A stretch of 32,129 nt of DNA from Terriglobia bacterium. Its GTDB lineage: Bacteria > Acidobacteriota > Terriglobia > Bryobacterales > Bryobacteraceae. Numbering within the stretch: position 1 is the first letter of the stretch; the number at the start of each line of letters is the position of its first letter. This document shows, one piece after another, positions 22,309 through 29,901 of the stretch. The notes beneath the pieces are model-generated. The model ran no database searches. It saw nothing but the letters and a program-made list of their open reading frames with translations, and was not told where the DNA came from. Where the stretch lies: contig JANYJA010000129.1 in the NCBI GenBank assembly GCA_025358575.1, forward strand, positions 1 to 32,129, in the 5' to 3' direction. The position numbers were made by a program, and so were the translations under genes.

Positions 22309-23724
22309 ATGCATCGCACGCGACGCGAAATTTTGCTCAATGCCGGGCGCGGATTCGGCGCGATGGCGCTCACATCGCTTTTACAGGGCGCGAGCGCCGA
22401 GCATGTGAACCCGCTCGCTCCGAAACCGCCGCACCAAGCGGCCTACGCCAAGAGCGTGATTTATCTGTTCATGCATGGCGGCACCAGCCATGTGGATACG
22501 TTCGATCCCAAACCGGAGTTGACGCGCAGGAGCGGTCAGGCCATCTCCGCCGAACAAGTCAAAGGTCTGAAGACGAGCTTTATCCACGACCCTTCGAAAG
22601 CTGTTCTCCGCGGCAGCCCCTGGAAATTTCAGCCCTACGGTAAATCCGGCATCGAAGTTTCCGAGCTTTATCACAATGTCGGCGAGCGCATTGACGACAT
22701 CGCCGTGATTCGCTCGTGCTTTGGGGACGCATTCGATCATGCGCCTGCCATTTATTTGCGCAACTCGGGTTCGCAGTTGCCCGGGCGCCCCTGCCTAGGA
22801 TCGTGGGCGATTTACGGACTGGGATCGGAAAACGAAAATCTCCCGGCGTTTGTGGTGATGTCGGACGGGTCGACTAAGTCAGGTCCGCAAGCTTACTCAG
22901 CCGGATTTCTGCCGACGGTCTACCAGGGCACGGTGTTTCGCGGCGGAGCCAATCCCATTTTGAATCTCGCAACCCCGTCCGGTGTCTCGACGGAGCAGCA
23001 GAAGCAGACACTCAGCTTTATCGACAGGCTCGATCGCGAACATCTCGCCGCGCGCGGCGAGGATTCTACTTTGGAAGCCCGCATCGCATCTTACGAGCTT
23101 GCTTACAAGATGCAGAGCTCCGCTCCCGAGGCCGTCGACATCACCAAGGAAACCGACGCCACGAAGGCGCTTTACGGAATCGGCGAGACTCGCACTGACG
23201 ACTTTGGACGTAAGTGCCTGCTGGCGCGCCGCCTTGTCGAGCGCGGCGTTCGCTTCATCCAGATCTACGCGGGCACGAACACCGGCGACGATTGGGACAA
23301 CGCGCACACCGATCTCATCGGTTCGCACAACCTGATGTGCGGCAAAACCGACAAACCCATTGCCGCGCTGCTTACGGATCTGAAAGGGCGCGGTCTGCTC
23401 GAGTCGACGCTCGTTATTTGGGGCGGGGAATTCGGACGGACGCCTTTGTCGCAAGGCCAGAATGGACGCGACCACCATCCCTACGGGTTTTCCATGTGGA
23501 TGGCCGGGGGCGGCGTGAAGGGCGGCCAGGTGATCGGCTCGACGGATGAATTCGGGCTGCGTGCCGTGGAAAACGCGTTCGATGCGCACGACGTGAACGC
23601 CACCATTTTGCGCCTGATGGGCATGGACCATTTGAAACTTACACACCTCTATCAGGGCAGGGAACAGCGCCTTACCGACGTCCACGGTGAGCATGAGTTC
23701 ACGAAGAAATTGATCGGAAGCTGA
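22309..23724 (+). CDS. Tat-exported DUF1501 (sulfatase-like fold) protein
   Basis: The 471-residue protein starts with a twin-arginine signal, TRREILLNAGRGFGAMALTS, so it is likely exported folded by the Tat system. The DUF1501 body follows: SVIYLFMHGGTSHVDTFDPK at about residue 48, RIDDIAVIRSCFGDAFDHAP, then RLVERGVRFIQIYAGT and the metal-side stretch WGGEFGRTP followed by GRDHHPYGFSMWMAGGG. The fold is related to alkaline phosphatases and sulfatases, with possible metal ligands in those Asp/His-rich motifs. No reaction has been shown for this family that could be assigned here. It sits nine bases after its usual partner, the DUF1549/DUF1553 gene, and is followed within six bases by the CCA-adding enzyme gene, so the three may be cotranscribed. 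Confidence 0.93.
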   Translation: MHRTRREILLNAGRGFGAMALTSLLQGASAEHVNPLAPKPPHQAAYAKSVIYLFMHGGTSHVDTFDPKPELTRRSGQAISAEQVKGLKTSFIHDPSKAVLRGSPWKFQPYGKSGIEVSELYHNVGERIDDIAVIRSCFGDAFDHAPAIYLRNSGSQLPGRPCLGSWAIYGLGSENENLPAFVVMSDGSTKSGPQAYSAGFLPTVYQGTVFRGGANPILNLATPSGVSTEQQKQTLSFIDRLDREHLAARGEDSTLEARIASYELAYKMQSSAPEAVDITKETDATKALYGIGETRTDDFGRKCLLARRLVERGVRFIQIYAGTNTGDDWDNAHTDLIGSHNLMCGKTDKPIAALLTDLKGRGLLESTLVIWGGEFGRTPLSQGQNGRDHHPYGFSMWMAGGGVKGGQVIGSTDEFGLRAVENAFDAHDVNATILRLMGMDHLKLTHLYQGREQRLTDVHGEHEFTKKLIGS

Positions 23725-23729
23725 CGCGC

Positions 23730-25037
23730 ATGGGCCCCGCCGCGCTCGCCACCGCGGTAATTCATAGGCTGAAAAATCAAGGCCATCAGGCGTACCTGGT
23801 GGGCGGCTGCGTGCGCGATCTGCTGCTTGGCGAATCGCCGAAAGACTATGACATCTCGACCGACGCCACGCCGGATCGCGTGCGCGAACTCTTTCTGAAT
23901 TCAAACTTAGTCGGCGCGCGGTTCGGCGTCGTTCTAGTGCGCGATGAAAGCGGGGACCAAGTTGAAGTAGCGACATTCCGCAGCGACTTCGATTACGATG
24001 ACGGGCGCCGCCCAACTCGCGTGCATTTCGAAGTGGACCCGCGCGCCGATGTGCTGCGCCGTGATTTCACCATCAACGGCATGATGATGAATCCCGATAG
24101 CGGCCACGTTCTCGATTTCGTAGAGGGAGAGAGCGATCTCCGCGCGCGCCTCGTCCGCGCGATCGGCGACCCCGAGCACCGCTTCCGGGAAGATCAATTA
24201 CGGATGCTTCGCGCGATTCGCTTTGCCGCGCGCCTGGACTTTGCGATTGAAGAGCGAACACTAGCTGCAATCCAGAAACTCAGCGCGTCAATTCGCACGG
24301 TTTCCTCGGAACGTGTGCGCGATGAATTGGTTCGTATCCTGACCGAAGGCGGGGCGCGGCTGGGGTTTGAACTGCTGGATCAATCGGGCTTGCTGCCCGA
24401 GATATTACCTGAAATCGCCCGCATGAAAGGCGTGGAACAGCCCCCGCAATTTCATCCCGAAGGCGATGTGTGGACGCACACGCTGATCATGCTCGAGGGG
24501 ATGGGGAGGTGTTCCGCGACACTCGCACTCGGGGTACTGCTGCACGACGTTGGGAAGCCGCCAACTTTTCGGGTCGCGGATCGCATCCGCTTTGATGGAC
24601 ATGTTGACGCCGGTGTCGAAATCGCGCGGCGGATTCTTAACCGGCTGCGATTTTCGGCCGCCGAAATCACGCAAGTCGAAGCGCTGGTCGCCAATCACAT
24701 GAAGTTCGTGGATGTGCCGCGAATGAAGCAGAGCACGCTTAAGCGTTTTCTCCGTCTGCCGCGGTTTGAAGAGCATTTGGAGCTGCACCGGCTCGACTGC
24801 TTGTCGAGCCATGGGGATTTGAGATCGCACGAAATCGCGCGGACAAAGCTGGCTGAAATGCCGGCGGAAGTGCTGAAACCTCGGCCACTTCTAACGGGCC
24901 ACGACCTAATAGCGGCAGGCTACCTTCCTGGCCCCGAATTCTCCCGAATGTTGGCGCTCGTTGAGGATGCACAGCTTGAGGGCCGCATCCACACCCGCGA
25001 AGAAGCGTTGGCGTTGATCCAAGGGCTATCGCTCTAA
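23730..25037 (+). CDS. cca: CCA-adding enzyme / tRNA nucleotidyltransferase with HD domain
   Basis: This 435-residue class II polymerase-beta-like enzyme adds or repairs the 3' CCA of tRNAs in the cytosol. The head domain has LVGGCVRDLLLGESPKDYDIS (Gly-Gly at 25-26, metal-binding D39-x-D41), the basic RRDFTINGMMM motif (about 110-120) and the EDQLRMLRAIRFAARLDF neck helix. An HD-type segment, LLHDVGKPPTF, lies at about 270, followed by HVDAGVEIARRIL, so a phosphohydrolase-like domain is included. Poly(A) polymerase I is a related possibility, because these cannot be split safely by eye, but the HD domain favours a CCA enzyme. It follows the DUF1501 gene by five bases. Confidence 0.85.
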   Translation: MGPAALATAVIHRLKNQGHQAYLVGGCVRDLLLGESPKDYDISTDATPDRVRELFLNSNLVGARFGVVLVRDESGDQVEVATFRSDFDYDDGRRPTRVHFEVDPRADVLRRDFTINGMMMNPDSGHVLDFVEGESDLRARLVRAIGDPEHRFREDQLRMLRAIRFAARLDFAIEERTLAAIQKLSASIRTVSSERVRDELVRILTEGGARLGFELLDQSGLLPEILPEIARMKGVEQPPQFHPEGDVWTHTLIMLEGMGRCSATLALGVLLHDVGKPPTFRVADRIRFDGHVDAGVEIARRILNRLRFSAAEITQVEALVANHMKFVDVPRMKQSTLKRFLRLPRFEEHLELHRLDCLSSHGDLRSHEIARTKLAEMPAEVLKPRPLLTGHDLIAAGYLPGPEFSRMLALVEDAQLEGRIHTREEALALIQGLSL

Positions 25038-25076
25038 AGCAGTCGGCTATGTTGAGAGTGCCACCGGACTACCACT

Positions 25077-25874
25077 CTACACGCAGGAATTGGCCTTGTT
25101 CGACCACTCAAGCTGAACGGTGTGGGTGCCAATTTTTTTTGTCTTCCACGCGCAGATGTCTCCGATTTCGCCGTTGACGTCGTCGTACCAGCCTTGTCCG
25201 GGCACCGGGTCGGTAATGGCCTCGCATAGTTCATGCGAACTGGTCGAAGTCAGCGCATCGATAGGCAGCAGGCCGCCGGTGCAGCCGCTGCATCCTGGAT
25301 ACGGCATCACCGCGTAAAAAATCTTACCCATGATGTTGTCGTGATATCCGCAGAACGCCTGACAGGATCGCGAGCCGCCCTGCACGACCGCCGTCCCCGG
25401 CGGAACGTAAATGAAGTACAGGGTATTCGGACCGGCTGGCGGAAAAGCGTGGTTAGTCGCTATCGCGTGCTGCAGCATGACGCGAATGGCATGGTCGCTT
25501 ACCGACTTGCCGATATGGGGCGTGGTGATCGTCACCGTGCCGGTGCGTTTGCCGTGCCCGATCTTGTAGCCTGGGACGCTATATTCATTAAGCTGATCGA
25601 TAAGCGCGCTCGTCAGAATAGCGTCGAAGAAACTATTCACCTGCGTGAGAATTCCAGATGCCGGCGCCGAATTCCACGCCGGCCCCCAGAAAACCGTGAA
25701 CACTTCCACGTTGGTAAGTAGTTGTCCATTGCGATAAGTCAGTTGCGGTGGAGTCGCGGGACCCGCTTCTTTGATAGGCTTCGTCAGTGCTTCGGGAAGA
25801 TGCAGCGGAACAATGCGAATTGCGTCTGTTGAGCCCGAAAGAAATTCTCGTCCGGGGCTTGTGCTATGAGTCAT
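25077..25874 (-). CDS. EXORDIUM-like protein with HExxx(A)ITDP motif
   Basis: The 265-residue protein resembles the EXORDIUM/phosphate-induced-1 type family and its bacterial relatives. Its hallmark is SSHELCEAITDP (about 212-223) followed by GWYDDVNGEIGDIC, which looks like a metal site (His-Glu pair plus acidic residues). NVEVFTVFWGPAW near residue 57 and the Cys-rich stretches SRSCQAFCGYHDN and YPGCSGCTGG suggest disulfides and an extracellular protein. Yet there is no recognisable N-terminal signal peptide. The start is fixed by GGAGGG at 25884-25879, leaving four bases to the ATG. A GTG four codons earlier would lie in that site. It follows folE by 30 bases on the same strand. Function is unknown, and hydrolytic activity is only a guess. 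Confidence 0.7.
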   Translation of the reverse strand: MTHSTSPGREFLSGSTDAIRIVPLHLPEALTKPIKEAGPATPPQLTYRNGQLLTNVEVFTVFWGPAWNSAPASGILTQVNSFFDAILTSALIDQLNEYSVPGYKIGHGKRTGTVTITTPHIGKSVSDHAIRVMLQHAIATNHAFPPAGPNTLYFIYVPPGTAVVQGGSRSCQAFCGYHDNIMGKIFYAVMPYPGCSGCTGGLLPIDALTSTSSHELCEAITDPVPGQGWYDDVNGEIGDICAWKTKKIGTHTVQLEWSNKANSCV

Positions 25875-25878
25875 AGTA

Positions 25879-25884
25879 CCCTCC
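25879..25884 (-). promoter_or_regulatory. Strong Shine-Dalgarno (GGAGGG) deciding the start at 25874
   Basis: On the minus strand GGAGGG is followed by TACT and then the ATG. This supports the shorter start of the EXORDIUM-like gene over an in-frame GTG that overlaps the site. Confidence 0.7.
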
Positions 25885-25904
25885 ACTCGAAAGCAGAAAG
25901 CATA

Positions 25905-26504
25905 TCACGAGCGAATCAGACTGAGGAATTCATCGCGTGTGGCTTTTCGGCTGCGAAATGAACCCAGCATGGCGCTGGTGACCGTGCCCGAGTGCTGCTT
26001 CTCGACCCCGCGCATCATCATGCAGAAATGCTGCGCCTCACAAACAACACCCACTCCGATAGGATCCAGCATGTCCTTAATGCAATCCGCAAGTTCTTGT
26101 GTCAGGCGCTCTTGGATTTGCAATCGTCGCGCAAATATATCGACGAGGCGCGGAATTTTGCTCAGCCCGATGACTTTGTTGCGAGCCAGATATGCGACAT
26201 GGACCTTCCCGAAAAAAGGCAGCATATGGTGCTCGCACATGCTGAAGAACTCGATGTCCTTCACGATGACCATCTCGTCGTATTTCACCGAATAGATAGC
26301 GCCATTGACCACTTTGGCCGGATCCGTGTCGTAGCCGCTGGTCAGAAATTTCAGAGCCTTATCCACGCGATAGGGCGTGCGCTGCAAGCCTTCGCGCGTT
26401 GGATCTTCACCCAATGCGGAAAGCATTTGTTTCACCAGCGGTTCGATGGACACATCTGGCCGGCGTGGCGGCAGCATCTTCACGACGGTACTTTTTCGGC
26501 TCAT
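25905..26504 (-). CDS. folE: GTP cyclohydrolase I
   Basis: The 199-residue enzyme opens GTP to 7,8-dihydroneopterin triphosphate, the entry step for folate, tetrahydropterin and queuosine-type pathways. Zinc ligands are C90 and H93 in [11 protein letters not shown] and C161 in [28 protein letters not shown] (37-52), [20 protein letters not shown] (113-132) and the closing [19 protein letters not shown] are family blocks. Length and motifs are standard for type IA. It follows the first PTPS/QueD paralog by two bases on the same strand, so enzyme and downstream users of its product are made together. Confidence 0.96.
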   Translation of the reverse strand: MSRKSTVVKMLPPRRPDVSIEPLVKQMLSALGEDPTREGLQRTPYRVDKALKFLTSGYDTDPAKVVNGAIYSVKYDEMVIVKDIEFFSMCEHHMLPFFGKVHVAYLARNKVIGLSKIPRLVDIFARRLQIQERLTQELADCIKDMLDPIGVGVVCEAQHFCMMMRGVEKQHSGTVTSAMLGSFRSRKATRDEFLSLIRS

Positions 26505-26506
26505 AA

Positions 26507-26932
26507 CTAAGTCATTTTGCCTAACTCAACGCTGCTGCGTTCGGTCTCGTAGATTCGGATCGTTTCAAGCTCGGGGCCGCTTGGGAACGCGTTGCGCCAC
26601 GCCCGCCGCAAACGGTTGTCGACCACGATTCCAAGGTTCTCGGACGTCGGCACAATGCGAGCAAATTCAGCAATATCGCGATTCAGGTTGGCGTGATGCA
26701 TTGGAGAAATCACTTGGTCCTTGACCAGCCAATCCAGGGCCGAGGTATCGACCGCACGGCCCGAGATTGCGTCGATCTCCCCTCGCACGCTGACTTCCAG
26801 TTGATAGTTGTGGCCGTGTCCAAATTGGTTATTGCACTTCCCGAAGATGTCGCGATTCTCTTCGTCTGAAAGCTGTTCCGCGTGCAGCCGGTGCGAGGCC
26901 GCAAACTGATATTTGCGCGTTAGGCGGATCAT
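26507..26932 (-). CDS. PTPS/QueD-family pterin synthase paralog with Cys but no catalytic Asp
   Basis: This 141-residue protein belongs to the 6-pyruvoyl-tetrahydropterin synthase / 6-carboxytetrahydropterin synthase family. Zinc ligands are the His of AASHRLH and both His of FGHGHNY. The catalytic Cys is present in [14 protein letters not shown], six residues before the first zinc His. The Asp-His pair of the triad (rat D88-H89, in PLDHKNLD) reads His-His here (PMHHANLN), so Asp is lost. Substrate-anchoring Glu residues remain in PTSEN and IYETE. Its start shares ATGA with the stop of the neighbouring paralog. Such enzymes convert dihydroneopterin triphosphate, the FolE product, to a pyruvoyl- or carboxy-pterin. 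Whether it can act alone is doubtful; see the companion gene. Confidence 0.88.
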   Translation of the reverse strand: MIRLTRKYQFAASHRLHAEQLSDEENRDIFGKCNNQFGHGHNYQLEVSVRGEIDAISGRAVDTSALDWLVKDQVISPMHHANLNRDIAEFARIVPTSENLGIVVDNRLRRAWRNAFPSGPELETIRIYETERSSVELGKMT

Positions 26933-27336
26933 CCGAAATAGTCCACAAAAAGGTCGGGGGTCTCGTATACACGAACGCCATGCAAGCGCGGTCCACCGTT
27001 ATGAAACTGCGGGGACAGTCGTTCCCAAATGTCCACCGCAATGTTTTCGGTCGTCGGAACCACGTGGTCGAAGGGCGGCACTTCGAAATTGAGGAAGCGG
27101 TGATCGTACAGATCGATGACCTCGCTATTCAAAATGGCTTTCAGTTTCTTGAGATCCATCACCATGCCCGTAACCGGATCAGGGTCACCGGCGACAGTCA
27201 CCTCCAGCGTATAATTGTGCCCGTGGCCGTTGGGATTAGCGGCCGAACCGAACATGGCCCGATTCTCCTCGTCGCTCAGTTGAGGGTTGCGGCAAACGTG
27301 CGAGGCCGAAAATTCTACCCGCTTGATGATGAACAT
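26929..27336 (-). CDS. PTPS/QueD-family paralog with Asp-His but no catalytic Cys
   Basis: From the ATG at 27336 this 135-residue protein aligns over its length with rat PTPS. It has EFSASH and NPNGHGHNY (zinc His residues), PVTGMVMDLKKLK, LYDHRFLN (intact Asp-His pair), PTTENIAV (anchoring Glu) and RVYETPD. The catalytic Cys is replaced: FGSAANPNGHGHNY has Ala at the position of rat C42. Alone it should lack the nucleophile. Because the family's triad is formed between subunits, it could supply Asp-His to the Cys of the neighbouring paralog. An upstream GTG start would add 14 residues before the conserved N-terminus and has no ribosome binding site. It is the first gene of the folE unit and divergent from the TlpA-like gene. 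Confidence 0.86.
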   Translation of the reverse strand: MFIIKRVEFSASHVCRNPQLSDEENRAMFGSAANPNGHGHNYTLEVTVAGDPDPVTGMVMDLKKLKAILNSEVIDLYDHRFLNFEVPPFDHVVPTTENIAVDIWERLSPQFHNGGPRLHGVRVYETPDLFVDYFG

Positions 27337-27407
27337 GAACTCAAGTGTGGGATGTGCCGCACCCACTGCAAGATACACTAAAATGTTAACAGACTGGCGT
27401 TTCCAAC

Positions 27408-27929
27408 ATGAGTAAACAGAATATCGACCGATTGCTGCAAGCCTCCATCGTGCTACTGCTGGGCCTGTTTGTCTTCACAATCTACAGCGTCATGCAGGAC
27501 AAAGTGGTGAACGCGGGTGATTCCGCTCCCTCTTTTTCCGTCACCGCTTCAAACGGCCAAACCATCACACCTGAGAAATTTGGCGGCAAGCTCTTGATCG
27601 TGAATTTCTGGGCCACGTGGTGTCCGCCATGCATTGAAGAAACTCCGTCGCTCATAGAGTTGCACAACCGCTTCGCGAGTCGCGGTTTGGTGGTGCTCGG
27701 TATTAGCGTAGATAAGAACGAGAAGGCCTACCAGAATTTTCTAAAACGCTTCAGTCTTCCCTATCTGACGTTTCGCGACCCGGAACAAGTGATCAACACC
27801 GACTACGGCACCATTAAGTATCCGGAATCGTACCTCATCGATCAGCACGGTAAGGTGATCCAGAAGATTGTCGGTGCGCGCGATTGGACCGATGAGAAGA
27901 TGTTGAACGATGTCCAGTCCCTCCTCTGA
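27408..27929 (+). CDS. Membrane-anchored TlpA/ResA-like thioredoxin
   Basis: The 173-residue protein has an N-terminal membrane anchor (about 9-29, LLQASIVLLLGLFVFTIYSV) and a thioredoxin fold facing the periplasm. The active site is W71-C72-P-P-C75, and the cis-Pro loop is in IKYPESYLIDQHGKV. The central insert (GISVDKNEKAYQNFLKRFSL) is typical of TlpA/ResA proteins that reduce disulfides in extracytoplasmic proteins, often for cytochrome c maturation. No particular client can be named. The window does encode a two-heme-site exported protein that would need such help. Its last 20 bases overlap the GlcD-type gene, so the two are probably translated together. Confidence 0.9.
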   Translation: MSKQNIDRLLQASIVLLLGLFVFTIYSVMQDKVVNAGDSAPSFSVTASNGQTITPEKFGGKLLIVNFWATWCPPCIEETPSLIELHNRFASRGLVVLGISVDKNEKAYQNFLKRFSLPYLTFRDPEQVINTDYGTIKYPESYLIDQHGKVIQKIVGARDWTDEKMLNDVQSLL

Positions 27930-29388
27930 AGCGAACATCGGCGAATCGGCGGAAACGCTGCCGCCTAAAGCGAGAGAACGCTTAAAGGCGCTCCTTGGTC
28001 CTCGCGGTTACCTTGATCGGGCTGCCGATCTCACGCTGTATGAATACGACGGTTCTGTCGACAAGGTCAGGCCGGAGATGGTGATGTTCCCGCGCACGAC
28101 CGAAGAAGTCGTGGAAATTGTCAAGATTACCGGGGATTACGGGGTCCCTATTGTTGGTCGCGGCGCCGGCACGGGGTTAAGTGGCGGTTCGATTCCGCGG
28201 GCGGGCGGCGTAATCATAGGCTTCTCGCGGATGAACCGCATCCTTAAAATTGATCTCGCGAATGAGCGCGCGGTCGTGCAGCCGGGTGTGGTCAATCTGG
28301 ACATCACACTGGCGGTGCAGGCGCAGGGGTACTTTTACGCGCCCGATCCGTCCAGCCAGCGCGCTTGCACCATCGGCGGCAACGTGTCTGAAAATGCGGG
28401 GGGACCTCACACTCTGGCATATGGCGTCACGACAAACCACGTGATCGGGCTGGAAGTCGTGCTTCCCGATGGTTCTGTATTTAGGACCGGCGACGAGGAA
28501 CCCGATCTGCCGGGTTACGATCTCACTGGCCTTCTGACAGGCTCGGAGGGTACCATGGCGCTGGTGACGAAGATCGTTCTGCGGTTAATGAGACAGCCCG
28601 AAACGGTCAAGACGATCCTCGCGATTTACGACTCGGTCGATGACTGCGCCGACACGGTCGCTGAAATTACCGCGTGCGCCATCACGCCGGTAGCCGTCGA
28701 GATGCTGGATCGTGAAATGCTCGCGATGGTGGAGGAGGCGACGCATGCCGGGTATCCGCGCGATGCGGCTGCCGTGCTGCTGATAGAGCTTGAAGGTTTA
28801 CGAGAAGCTGTCGAACCACAGACCGAGCAGATTCGCGAAGTTTGCAATCGGTGTCACGCGCGTGAGTTTCGCATTGCGAAAACCGCCGAAGAGCGCGATC
28901 TTTTGTGGAAAGGCCGCAAGAACGCCTTCGGAGCGGTGGGTCGGGTGAGCCCGTTTTACTATGTGCAGGATGGCGTGGTGCCTCGGTCTCAGATTGCGGG
29001 GACGCTGCGCAAAATCGGCGACGTTGGAAAGCGTCACGGCCTAACCATCGGAAATATTTTTCATGCTGGGGATGGCAATATGCACCCGATTATATTGTTC
29101 GACGCGCGTAAGGGAGGCGACTTGGAGAAAGCTAAGTCCGCAGGCGAAGAAATCCTATCGCACTGCATCGCCGTAGGTGGATCCATAACGGGCGAGCACG
29201 GCGTCGGGATGGAAAAGAATGAGATGATGGGCCGGCTGTTTAGCGTGGAGACACTGAATGCGATTCAAAGCTTTAAGACGCTATTCGACCCGAATAACCG
29301 ATTGAATCCCGGGAAGGTTCTTCCTACTGGGAAGGGCTGTCTCGAGATAAGACAGCAGCCCCTAAGCGCGGCATCGCGCGCGTATTAG
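27910..29388 (+). CDS. glcD: GlcD-type FAD-linked 2-hydroxyacid oxidase
   Basis: The 492-residue flavoprotein has a PCMH-type FAD-binding domain (about 55-235) with VGRGAGTGLSGGSIPRAGG, PDPSSQRACTIGGNVSENAGG and GYDLTGLLTGSEGTMALV. The C-terminal substrate domain has FHAGDGNMHPI and GEHGVGMEK. Length and motifs are those of GlcD, which oxidises glycolate (or D-lactate in related enzymes) and passes electrons to GlcE/GlcF partners. Neither glcE nor glcF is adjacent here, so a free-standing D-lactate-type dehydrogenase is an alternative. The start overlaps the TlpA-like gene by 20 bases. The last 19 residues after VLPTG are poorly conserved in the family, and a seven-pair hairpin (29336-29356) lies within that tail. 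Confidence 0.88.
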   Translation: MSSPSSEANIGESAETLPPKARERLKALLGPRGYLDRAADLTLYEYDGSVDKVRPEMVMFPRTTEEVVEIVKITGDYGVPIVGRGAGTGLSGGSIPRAGGVIIGFSRMNRILKIDLANERAVVQPGVVNLDITLAVQAQGYFYAPDPSSQRACTIGGNVSENAGGPHTLAYGVTTNHVIGLEVVLPDGSVFRTGDEEPDLPGYDLTGLLTGSEGTMALVTKIVLRLMRQPETVKTILAIYDSVDDCADTVAEITACAITPVAVEMLDREMLAMVEEATHAGYPRDAAAVLLIELEGLREAVEPQTEQIREVCNRCHAREFRIAKTAEERDLLWKGRKNAFGAVGRVSPFYYVQDGVVPRSQIAGTLRKIGDVGKRHGLTIGNIFHAGDGNMHPIILFDARKGGDLEKAKSAGEEILSHCIAVGGSITGEHGVGMEKNEMMGRLFSVETLNAIQSFKTLFDPNNRLNPGKVLPTGKGCLEIRQQPLSAASRAY

Positions 29389-29399
29389 AAGCTTGTTTG

Positions 29400-29424
29400 A
29401 GGGGCGAGCACAAGGCCCGCCCCT
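29400..29424. terminator. Hairpin between convergent glcD-type and small-protein genes
   Basis: Seven pairs, AGGGGCG (29400-29406) with CGCCCCT (29418-29424), enclose an 11-base loop. It lies in the 41-base gap between two convergent genes. There is no U tract on either strand, so its role as a terminator is uncertain. Confidence 0.35.
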
Positions 29425-29429
29425 ATCCG

Positions 29430-29891
29430 CTACCGGTTCATGCTGCCGGCCATACTCCGAATTGCAATCATCGCCGCCGCTCCACCAAGCGCCTTGACTA
29501 ACGTGGGATGCTGAGCGTAGAAGCTGCTCGCCGTGTCAATAATACTCGGATCTTTCTGCTTGGCGGTCTCGGCGATCTGTTGAACTTGATCGGGCGACAT
29601 ATTCTGCGCCTGATCCGTGGAAACCGGACTCCCGCCCGCCGCCGCCAACAATTGATTCAACATGCCGGATTTCTGGTCGCCGTTCGAATGGCTGAACAGG
29701 CTCGCGATCATCGACCCGAATGCCGGTGTTTGGTCTGAGCGGAATGCCTCCGACAAACCGTTGGCCACAACGGATTGCGGCGCTGCACTCGCCACCTTTG
29801 CGTAATCTTCGTGCACCGTTTCGGACGGCGCAGTGGCCGTTCCCGCCCCGGTGTACTGCTGCACAAGACTTCCGATATCGCCCCAATTCAT
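29430..29891 (-). CDS. Small Ala/Gln/Ser-rich protein of unknown function
   Basis: Not recognised with certainty. The 153-residue protein has no signal peptide at its start (MNWGDIGSLVQQYTGAG). It is rich in Ala, Ser and Gln, with helices such as GMLNQLLAAAGG and QVQQIAETAKQ. Near the C-terminus it has a weakly hydrophobic segment, LVKALGGAAAMIAIRSMAG. The layout resembles DUF937/YidB-like soluble proteins, but no motif secures that. It begins ten bases after the stop of the BON/LysM gene on the same strand and probably forms one unit with it. Compact gene spacing and a convergent hairpin after its stop support a real gene. Confidence 0.6.
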   Translation of the reverse strand: MNWGDIGSLVQQYTGAGTATAPSETVHEDYAKVASAAPQSVVANGLSEAFRSDQTPAFGSMIASLFSHSNGDQKSGMLNQLLAAAGGSPVSTDQAQNMSPDQVQQIAETAKQKDPSIIDTASSFYAQHPTLVKALGGAAAMIAIRSMAGSMNR

Positions 29892-29901
29892 ATGCGCTCC
29901 T

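Noticed and set aside
25055-25078. Hairpin between the convergent CCA-enzyme and EXORDIUM-like genes
   Set aside because: Only six pairs (AGAGTG/CACTCT) with a 12-base loop and no U tract; too weak to call a terminator.
29334-29359. Hairpin GCTGTCT/AGACAGC at the end of the GlcD-type gene as an attenuator
   Set aside because: It lies inside the coding sequence and is not followed by a U tract, so it is only noted in that gene's entry.
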